Shown: positions 8,422 through 13,525 of the stretch, piece after piece
Layout of the letters: the number at the start of each line of letters is the position of its first letter
How positions within the stretch are numbered: the stretch's first letter is position 1
Assembly: GCA_900754775.1 (NCBI GenBank)
Contig: CAAEDZ010000132.1
Location: forward strand, 1-13,525
Source: Clostridia bacterium
Lineage (GTDB): Bacteria > Bacillota_A > Clostridia > Christensenellales > Aristaeellaceae
Length of the DNA stretch: 13,525 bases
Direction of reading: 5' to 3'
Position numbers and translations under genes: made by a program
Notes under the pieces: model-generated
Databases searched by the model: none
The model's input: only the letters and a program-made list of their open reading frames with translations
What the model was told of the DNA's origin: nothing

Positions 8422-9332
8422 AAGCGGCAAGAAAAGCAATCACGGAAACCCTGTTGAAGTTGGCACGCGAGGACAAGACCATCTTCGCTCTGGCGACGGA
8501 CTCTTCCGGTTCGGTCACGCTCAACGACTTCGTGCGCGAGCTGCCGGGGCAGTTCGTGGAATGCGGCATCGCTGAGCAGGACGCTGTGGGCATCGCCGCC
8601 GGCCTGGCAGCCTCGGGCCTCAAGCCCTTCGTCTGCGGCCCGGCCAGCTTTTACGCCACCCGCGCCGCCGAACAGGTGAAGGTGGACGTGGCATATTCCC
8701 ACATGAACGTCAAGGTGCTGGGCGTGTCCGGCGGCGTCAGCTACGGCGCGCTGGGCGGCACGCACCACGCCGTGCAGGACGTAGCCTTCATGCGCGCAGT
8801 GCCGGGCCTACAGGTGCTTCTGCCCGCAGACGCCAACAGCGCCGCCGCACTGACGCGCGCGCTGGTCGCCTCCTCGGAACCGGCTTATATCCGCGTAGGC
8901 CGCGGCGACGTGGAGGACATTTATCCTGAAGACGTGCAGGTGGAGATCGGCAAGGCCATCACCGCCCGCGAAGGCACGGATGCGGCCATCATCGCCTGTG
9001 GCGAAATGGTCTACCCCGCTCTCAAAGCGGCGGAACTATTGGCAAAGGACGGGCTGAGCGTGCGCGTGGTGGACATGCACACCATCAAACCTCTTGACAT
9101 CGAAGCTGTACTCGCGGCGGCGGAGACCGGCAAGGTGGTCACCGTCGAGGAACACAGCGTACACGGCGGCCTCGGCGGCGCGGTCGCGGAGGTCATCTGC
9201 CAGGCGCGCCCTGTGAAGATGCGCATTCTCGGCCTGCCGGACGAGACGCTCTTTTCCGGCACCAACAAGGAGGTTTTCCAGCACTACGGACTGACGGCGG
9301 AGGGCATCGCCGCGGCGGTGAAAGCGCTATGA
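8412..9332 (+). CDS. Split transketolase, C-terminal (pyrimidine-binding) subunit
   Basis: A 306-residue partner of the preceding subunit, comprising the pyrimidine-binding domain and the C-terminal domain of transketolase. The catalytic glutamate is expected in FVECGIAEQDAVGIAAGLA (E55), which activates the cofactor. The stretch VLGVSGGVSYGALGGTHHAVQD (about 101-122) and the C-terminal VVTVEEHSVHGGLGGAVAE are standard in transketolase and DXS-like C subunits. Two starts are possible: 8412 (five bases after AAGGGGG) and 8418 (forming ATGA with the N-subunit stop); the longer one is given. It also overlaps the next gene through ATGA at 9329-9332. The small C-subunit size and its partner make transketolase far more likely than DXS or a pyruvate dehydrogenase E1 beta subunit. 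Confidence 0.92.
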   Translation: MGMKAARKAITETLLKLAREDKTIFALATDSSGSVTLNDFVRELPGQFVECGIAEQDAVGIAAGLAASGLKPFVCGPASFYATRAAEQVKVDVAYSHMNVKVLGVSGGVSYGALGGTHHAVQDVAFMRAVPGLQVLLPADANSAAALTRALVASSEPAYIRVGRGDVEDIYPEDVQVEIGKAITAREGTDAAIIACGEMVYPALKAAELLAKDGLSVRVVDMHTIKPLDIEAVLAAAETGKVVTVEEHSVHGGLGGAVAEVICQARPVKMRILGLPDETLFSGTNKEVFQHYGLTAEGIAAAVKAL

Positions 9333-10780
9333 GGCACATCGTCGCCATCGATCAATCCACCTCCGCGAGCAAGGCTTTTCTCGTCGATGAAGGCGGTTTC
9401 ATCGTCGAGCGCGGCGCGTTGGAGCATAAGCAGCACTACCCCGCCCCCGGCCGCGTTGAACACGATGCCTCGGAGATCTGGCACAACGTACAGACGCTCA
9501 TCGACAACCTCATCGACAAGGCAGGCGCGAAGAACGTCGCCGCCATCGCCATCTCCAACCAGCGCGAGACCACTGTTTTATGGGACGCCGCCAGCGGAGA
9601 ACCGGTCTGCCCGGCCATCGTCTGGCAGGATGTGCGCGGCGAGGCGGCCTGCCGGGAACTGGCGGCGCATGCCGAGCGCGTCCATGAGATCACCGGGCTC
9701 TACCTCTCGCCCTACTTCCCCGCAGGCAAGGTGCGTTCCCTCTTTGCGGAGCGGCAGGATTTGAAAGCGCGCGCTGAAAAGGGTGAACTGCGCCTGGGCA
9801 CCATTGACAGTTACCTCGTTTACCGCCTCACCGGCGGCAAACACCTCACCGACGCCACCAACGCCAGCCGCACGCAGCTGATGGAGCTGCGCTCTCTGAC
9901 ATGGAGCGCGGAGTTGCTCGACCTGTTCGGCATCCCCGCCTCTCTCATGCCCGAGGCCATTCTCGGCGCGGACGGCGATTTCGGCAGCTACCGCGGCATT
10001 CCCATCACCGGCGTACTCGGCGACAGCCATGCGGCGCTGTTCGGGCAGGGTTGCCATCGCCCAGGCATGGCCAAGGCCACCTACGGCACCGGCTCCTCGG
10101 TGATGATGAATGTCGGCGATGCGCCGGTCATCTCCCGCCACGGGCTCTCGGCCTCCGTCGCTTTCCGCGTGGGCGGCAGGACGGACTACGCCCTTGAGGG
10201 CAATGTCACCTGTTCCGGCGACACGCTGGTGTGGCTCTGCCACGATGTCGGCCTCTTTGAAGGCCCGCAGCAGATCGAGGCGCTGGCGGGCACGGTGGAT
10301 GACAGCCGCGGCGCGAGCCTCGTCCCGGCCTTCTCCGGGCTGGGCGCGCCCTACTTTGATTCGGACGCGCGCGCCCTCCTCTGCGGCATGGACCGCGGCG
10401 TCACCCGGGCGCACATCGCGCGCGCGGCGCTGGAATCCATCGCCCAGCAAGACGCGGACGTGCTCGAGGTCATGCGCGCGGAGAGCGGCTACGCCGCCGA
10501 CACGCTGCTGACCGACGGCGGGCCGACAAAAAACCGCCTGCTGATGCAGATGCAGGCGGATCTGGCGAATTGCGATGTGCGCGTGGCCGTCGCCAGCGAG
10601 CTTTCCGCGCTCGGAGCCGCCTACATCGCCGGCCTCAAAACAGGCGTATTCGCCGCATTCGACCAGATCCGCGCGCGCGAGCGCACGGGCGCCAGCTATT
10701 CGCCGGCAATGCCCGCCCCGCGCCGCGCGGAACTGCGCGCGCAGTGGAAGGCCGCGATCGAGCGCGCGCGTATACGATAA
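9329..10780 (+). CDS. FGGY-family carbohydrate kinase, glycerol-kinase-like
   Basis: A 483-residue ATP-dependent kinase of the FGGY family, transferring phosphate to a sugar or polyol. It is unusually close to glycerol kinase: IDQSTSASKAF (7-17, first phosphate-binding region), ISNQRETTVLWD (75-86), IVWQDVR, TDATNASRTQL, GDSHAALFGQ (231-240, catalytic base D232), TYGTGSSVMMN, SGLGAPYFDSDARA and DGGPTKNRLLMQMQADL. Counterparts of the glycerol contacts Arg, Glu, Tyr and Asp are kept (R79, E80, Y129, D232). The Gln after the catalytic Asp is Ser233, and the Phe/Cys pair after YGTG is two serines (256-257), so the substrate is probably not glycerol but a somewhat larger polyhydroxy compound sharing its shape. 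Translation is coupled to the transketolase C subunit by ATGA. By context it phosphorylates the ketose made by the downstream isomerase; apulose is the leading candidate, xylulose or ribulose the alternatives. Confidence 0.9.
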   Translation: MRHIVAIDQSTSASKAFLVDEGGFIVERGALEHKQHYPAPGRVEHDASEIWHNVQTLIDNLIDKAGAKNVAAIAISNQRETTVLWDAASGEPVCPAIVWQDVRGEAACRELAAHAERVHEITGLYLSPYFPAGKVRSLFAERQDLKARAEKGELRLGTIDSYLVYRLTGGKHLTDATNASRTQLMELRSLTWSAELLDLFGIPASLMPEAILGADGDFGSYRGIPITGVLGDSHAALFGQGCHRPGMAKATYGTGSSVMMNVGDAPVISRHGLSASVAFRVGGRTDYALEGNVTCSGDTLVWLCHDVGLFEGPQQIEALAGTVDDSRGASLVPAFSGLGAPYFDSDARALLCGMDRGVTRAHIARAALESIAQQDADVLEVMRAESGYAADTLLTDGGPTKNRLLMQMQADLANCDVRVAVASELSALGAAYIAGLKTGVFAAFDQIRARERTGASYSPAMPAPRRAELRAQWKAAIERARIR

Positions 10781-10794
10781 AGGAGAAAGAGAAC

Positions 10795-12195
10795 ATGGCA
10801 ACATTTGGCATCATCATCAGCAACCGTTCGTTCTTCCCCGACCACCTCGTGCGCACGGCGCGCGAAAAGCTGCTCGCCGCTCTGGACGCCTGGGGGCATC
10901 AGTACGTGACCCTCTCGCCCGAGGATACCTGCATGGGCCAGACCATGACCTATGAGGAGGCTGTCAAGTGCGCGGAGCTCTTCCGCCGCCACGCCGACGA
11001 GATCGACGGCATCATCGTCTGCCTGCCCAACTTCGGCGAGGAGACCGGTGTTTCCGACGCCATCCGCCTCAGCCGGCTGGACTGTCCCATTCTCATTCAG
11101 GCATGCGATGACGATCTGGACAAATTGCAGCTGGAAAACCGCCGCGACGCCTTTTGCGGCAAGCTCTCTTTGTGCAACAACCTTTACCAGTACGGCATCA
11201 AGTACACGCTGACCACGCGCCACACCTGCCCCGTGGACGGGGAGGAGTTCCACGCCGATGTAGACCGTTTTGCCCGCGTCTGCGCGGTGGTCAAGGCCAT
11301 GCGCACGGCGCGCATTGCCCAGATCGGCGCCCGCGTGATGCCCTTCCGCACGGTGCGTTATTCGGAAAAGTTGCTGCAAAACAGCGGCATTTCCGTGGAG
11401 ACCGAGGACATGAGCGAAATCTTCGCCGACGCCGCCGAGATCTCTGACGCGCAGGCACAGGGCAAGGCGGAGGAGATTCGCGCATACGCCAACATCTGTC
11501 CCGGTATCTCCGAGGAAAAAGTACTCAAGCAGGCGAAGCTGATTGTAGCGCTGGAAAACTGGATGCGCGATCACCACTGCGACGCCAGTGCCATCCAGTG
11601 TTGGGATAGCGTAGAGGCAAACTATGGCTGTGCGGCCTGTCTGGCCATGAGCATGATGGGTTCCAAGGGCATGCCCTCTGCCTGCGAGACGGACGTGATG
11701 GGCGCTGTGTCCATGCTGGCGCTGCTCAAGGCCGGCGGCGTGCCGCCCATCTATCAGGACTGGGACAACAACTACGCCACTGTGCCTGACAAGTGTGTCA
11801 ACGTACACTGCTGCAACTACCCGGTGTCTGCCTTTACAGAGAAGCCGGAGCTGGCCAACCTCGACATACTGGCCACCACGCTGGGCGCGGAGCGCTCCTT
11901 TGGCGCGCTCAAGGGCCGCGTGCGCCCCTCGGCGATGACCTATCTCAAAGTCTCCACCGACGACCGTCGCGGCGTCATCAAGTGCTACCTCGGCGAAGGC
12001 CGCTTCACCGACGACGAGCTGCACACCTTTGGTGGCGTGGCCGTATGCGAAGTGCCGAACCTCAACGGCCTGATGCACTACATTTGCAAAAACGGCTTTG
12101 AACACCACGTGGCATTGGCGCAGGCGGAGTGCGCCGATGTGCTGGAAGAAGCGCTGGGCAACTACATGGGCTGGGAGGTCTACCGCCACAGCTGA
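10795..12195 (+). CDS. L-fucose/L-arabinose isomerase-like sugar isomerase
   Basis: A 466-residue protein of the L-fucose/L-arabinose isomerase superfamily, which interconverts aldoses and ketoses with a bound divalent metal. The N-terminal half is Rossmann-like (FGIIISNRSFFP; DGIIVCLPNFGEE). The metal-site region is in the second half: SACETDVMGA (E298), YQDWDNNY (D322), NVHCCNYP (H338), and a histidine pair at 437-438 in NGFEHHVALAQAE. Exact metal ligands are assigned by analogy. It holds 22 cysteines (4.7 per cent), high for a cytoplasmic enzyme. The ATG is preceded by AAGGAGAAAG with a normal gap, 14 bases after the kinase stop; a longer in-frame extension upstream runs inside the kinase gene and is not used. 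It is shorter than classical FucI (about 590 residues), so it belongs to the shorter, mostly uncharacterised branch. It is the last operon gene and would make the ketose for the kinase. Confidence 0.87.
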   Translation: MATFGIIISNRSFFPDHLVRTAREKLLAALDAWGHQYVTLSPEDTCMGQTMTYEEAVKCAELFRRHADEIDGIIVCLPNFGEETGVSDAIRLSRLDCPILIQACDDDLDKLQLENRRDAFCGKLSLCNNLYQYGIKYTLTTRHTCPVDGEEFHADVDRFARVCAVVKAMRTARIAQIGARVMPFRTVRYSEKLLQNSGISVETEDMSEIFADAAEISDAQAQGKAEEIRAYANICPGISEEKVLKQAKLIVALENWMRDHHCDASAIQCWDSVEANYGCAACLAMSMMGSKGMPSACETDVMGAVSMLALLKAGGVPPIYQDWDNNYATVPDKCVNVHCCNYPVSAFTEKPELANLDILATTLGAERSFGALKGRVRPSAMTYLKVSTDDRRGVIKCYLGEGRFTDDELHTFGGVAVCEVPNLNGLMHYICKNGFEHHVALAQAECADVLEEALGNYMGWEVYRHS

Positions 12196-12203
12196 TGTCG
12201 CCC

Positions 12204-12235
12204 GCCCCCTGTCCTCCATGAAACAGACAGGGGGC
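12204..12235 (+). terminator. Stem-loop after the isomerase (operon end)
   Basis: GCCCCCTGTC (12204-12213) and GACAGGGGGC (12226-12235) form a perfect ten-base GC-rich stem with a twelve-base loop, eight bases after the isomerase stop. No T-run follows, so it is either a T-poor terminator or the first of several 3' stabilising structures. Confidence 0.5.
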
Positions 12236-12255
12236 CCTGATCGTCCAACAGACGG

Positions 12256-12303
12256 ACAGCCCCATCGGGCACGCCAATGCATGGCGACGCTCGATGGGGC
12301 TGT
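12256..12303. repeat. Long inverted repeat with nested hairpin
   Basis: ACAGCCCCATCG (12256-12267) and CGATGGGGCTGT (12292-12303) are perfect twelve-base complements. Inside lies a second perfect hairpin, CGCCA/TGGCG (12272-12276 with 12282-12286). An overlapping alternative pairing, CCAACAG with CTGTTGG, uses the same right arm. It may be a second terminator for the operon, or a transcript-end structure working on both strands. Confidence 0.6.
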
Positions 12304-12535
12304 TGGTCGTTTCGCGGGGACGGTTCGAGGCGCCTGTGTGGCGGATGCGCATCGACCGAGGCAAACGCCCTGCGAAAAGGGCCGCAGGGCCTTGGTTGAC
12401 GGACATCGCGTCAGGAAACAGCGACGCGAAACAGGCAAGGCTGTCTCAAGGCCCCCGTCGGTCGCGGCGCTCAGCGCAGCTCTCCGTCGGACTAGCCCTT
12501 CACACGGCCGGTGTTGCCCGGATTGTACGCGAGGG

Positions 12536-12700
12536 GACGTCCTCGGCACCTCCAGCACCAGCTTCAAGGCGGCCTTCACCACCATGCTCGCCGCCGGCAC
12601 CGACTCCTTCTGCTTCGATACCCAGCGGCAGACCCCGACCGCCATCACCGCCGCCATCACCGAGAACGATGACGGCTACCTGCTCGGCGAGCTGCGCCGC
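12536..12700 (+). pseudogene. Orphan coding fragment, family unknown
   Basis: A frame of about 55 codons beginning DVLGTSSTSFKAAFTTML and ending ENDDGYLLGELRR has G or C in nearly every third position (only two GAT codons break the rule) and a balanced amino-acid composition. The other two plus frames are Ser/Pro/Ala-rich shadows. This is the signature of a real gene fragment, but it has no start, no ribosome site and no end: on its right the sequence switches abruptly to a serine recombinase in another frame. I do not recognise the family; a phage or conjugative-element protein is plausible from location only. Confidence 0.5.
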
Positions 12701-12701
12701 G

Positions 12702-12929
12702 AAGAACATCTACACGCTGGACTCCAAGGGCGAGCTGCTCATTACGATCATGTCCAGCCTTGCGCAGGAAGAGAGCCGCAGCATCTCGGAGAACGTCTCA
12801 TGGGGACAGAGAAAGCGCTTCGCCGATGGGAAAGTCTCCATGCCCTACAAGCGCTTCCTCGGCTACCGCAAGGGCGGGAATGGCGAGCCGGAGATCGTGC
12901 CGGAGGAAGCAGGATTGGTGCAGCTCATC
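12702..12929 (+). pseudogene. Large serine recombinase, middle fragment (broken at both ends)
   Basis: The frame reads KNIYTLDSKGELLITIMSSL, then AQEESRSISENVSWGQRKRF, KVSMPYKRFLGYRKGGNG and EIVPEEAGLVQLI. This is the end of the catalytic domain, its long helix, and the start of the recombinase DNA-binding domain of large serine recombinases. Similarity starts abruptly at about 12702 and stops abruptly at about 12929, after which unrelated codons run to a TGA at 12990. Relative to family members I recall, it resumes roughly ten residues after the point where the fragment at 3-240 ends, on the same strand. The two may be halves of one gene separated by the intervening 12.4 kb, or remains of two copies. 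It cannot be functional as it stands. Confidence 0.82.
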
Positions 12930-13096
12930 TTGGCCCGCACACATACGCCTTGCATGTTTAACCGTTTCCCGAATCCTGTTAATGAGACATGAAACCGTTT
13001 TCGTGGGAGCGACACCTGCCCTACGCAATGCGCGTTTACATCCGCTCACGTGATGACGCCAATCACGTAGCCTGCAGAAAATTTGACTTTTACGAC

Positions 13097-13114
13097 CGCG
13101 CAGTCGTTGCGCGG
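13097..13114. repeat. Hairpin and flanking inverted repeat upstream of the antitoxin-like gene
   Basis: CGCGCA/TGCGCG is perfectly paired with a five-base loop, with one further pair outward from 13096. TTTGAC (13082-13087) and GTCAAA (13128-13133) form an outer inverted repeat. The position, about 65-115 bases before the ATG at 13198, would suit an autoregulatory operator of a toxin-antitoxin operon. No convincing -35/-10 pair was found. Confidence 0.35.
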
Positions 13115-13197
13115 AAAGCCATTTTATGTCAAAATAGAAGCAGGTGCTTCGTGCATGTCCACGATCCTACAAACCACTCCCCGGGGAGGCGCCAGCG

Positions 13198-13525
13198 ATG
13201 AGCCATAACAGCGAACCAATTACCATCCCCCACCAGCCCGGCAAACTTGACTTCCAGATCGTGGAAAAGGAAGTCAGCGTCACGCAGTTTCGGCGCAAAC
13301 CCTCCGCCGTGTGGGCCTATCTGGAGACTGCCGGCCACGTCATCATCTTCACCCGCCGCGGCAAGCGGGATTGCGCGATCATGTCCATCGAGACGCACGC
13401 GTGCCTGAGCGGTGATTATGAAAAGACGATGCGCGAAGCCGAAGAGGCTGCTGCGAAATGGCGGGCGGAGCGAAAAACGCGCCGTCAACAGGAAAAGGAG
13501 GCGAAACAGCATGATCCCTGCGGAA
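13198..13525 (+). CDS. Phd/YefM-like antitoxin (partial, runs off the window)
   Basis: An open frame of at least 109 codons starts at an ATG preceded by GGGGAGG with eight bases between. The segment VEKEVSVTQFRRKPSAVWAY, then VIIFTRRGKRDCAIMSIETH, follows the Phd/YefM pattern: a short beta strand, helices, then a basic beta turn with an RxGK-like motif and a hydrophobic strand. Proteins of this family bind their own promoter and neutralise a partner toxin. The tail is highly charged (EEAAAKWRAERKTRRQQEKEA), as expected for the flexible toxin-binding part, although it is longer than usual. The stop is outside the window. A second start inside its 3' end suggests an overlapping partner gene. 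Family assignment is moderately sure; toxin type is unknown. Confidence 0.65.
   Translation, partial: MSHNSEPITIPHQPGKLDFQIVEKEVSVTQFRRKPSAVWAYLETAGHVIIFTRRGKRDCAIMSIETHACLSGDYEKTMREAEEAAAKWRAERKTRRQQEKEAKQHDPCG
13511..13525 (+). CDS. Possible start of an overlapping downstream gene (five codons)
   Basis: An ATG at 13511 is preceded by AAGGAGG (13495-13501) with nine bases between and begins MIPAE in a different frame from the antitoxin-like gene, before that gene has ended. Overlap with a strong ribosome site is how toxin genes commonly follow Phd/YefM antitoxins. Only 15 bases are visible, so identity cannot be judged. Confidence 0.35.

Larger units (their letters stand above)
12196..12535. 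other. Structured non-coding region downstream of the operon
   Basis: No gene is supported here; open frames in this stretch have poor composition and start inside the isomerase. In addition to the two structures listed separately, GCCCTGCG/CGCAGGGC (12367-12374 with 12383-12390) and TCGCGTC/GACGCGA (12406-12412 with 12423-12429) are perfect inverted repeats. That makes four successive stem-loops in about 225 bases. I recognise no known RNA family. Confidence 0.55.

Noticed and set aside
9578..10804. A 408-codon minus-strand open frame opposite the kinase
   Set aside because: It is a shadow of the FGGY kinase, with Arg/Ala/Gly-rich composition, no ribosome site and no recognisable motif.
10696..12660. 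A 654-codon open frame on the minus strand opposite the isomerase
   Set aside because: It is antisense to a well-recognised isomerase. Its protein is rich in Val, His, Ala and Gly with no domain pattern, as produced opposite a GC3-biased gene.
12098..12961. A single 287-codon gene spanning from inside the isomerase to the recombinase fragment
   Set aside because: It begins out of frame within the isomerase and joins unrelated sequence types. Only codons from about 12536 to 12700 look coding, so they are listed as a fragment.
12989..13201. A 70-codon open frame before the antitoxin-like gene
   Set aside because: No ribosome site, mixed third-position bases unlike the neighbours, and it overlaps the hairpin and antitoxin ribosome site.

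Overview
The window is GC-rich with strong G/C third-codon bias. It looks like DNA from an anaerobic gut-type Clostridia/Firmicute. Reasons: the large serine recombinase pieces and the tyrosine integrase resemble those of conjugative elements and prophages in that group, Shine-Dalgarno sites are strong (GGAGG type), and sigma-A-like promoters are clear. This assignment is from pattern recognition; no search was run.

Left region (1-1966): an interior piece of a large serine recombinase (3-269) enters from outside the window and breaks off. It is followed by a complete tyrosine integrase (431-1627) with its own promoter. Three AAGTTGCAC repeats lie at the integrase 3' end, and a hairpin-rich non-coding stretch follows, where an attachment site may lie.

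Central region (1967-12195): a self-contained sugar-uptake and catabolism locus. A divergently transcribed LacI-family regulator (minus strand) shares its intergenic region with the promoter of a nine-kilobase plus-strand operon. The operon encodes a periplasmic-binding-type sugar-binding protein, a DUF2291 lipoprotein, a two-domain RbsA-type ATPase, an RbsC-type permease, split transketolase N and C subunits, an FGGY kinase close to glycerol kinase, and an L-fucose/L-arabinose isomerase-like protein. Genes are tightly packed; two junctions are ATGA overlaps. Four GTTTAC motifs lie on or near both divergent promoters and are the likely operator set. The proposed flow is import, isomerisation of aldose to ketose, kinase phosphorylation, then two-carbon transfer by the transketolase into the pentose phosphate pool. 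This gene set matches the published D-apiose route (apiose isomerase, apulose kinase, apulose-4-phosphate transketolase A/B) better than a plain ribose or xylose operon. The substrate is an inference.

Right region (12196-13525): a run of stem-loops follows the operon, then a 55-codon orphan coding fragment with extreme GC3, then the middle of a large serine recombinase (12702-12929) whose sequence resumes almost where the left piece stopped. The window ends in a Phd/YefM-like antitoxin (from 13198) and the possible start of an overlapping partner gene at 13511. The whole locus therefore sits between two same-strand halves of what may have been one recombinase gene, inside a decayed mobile-element region.
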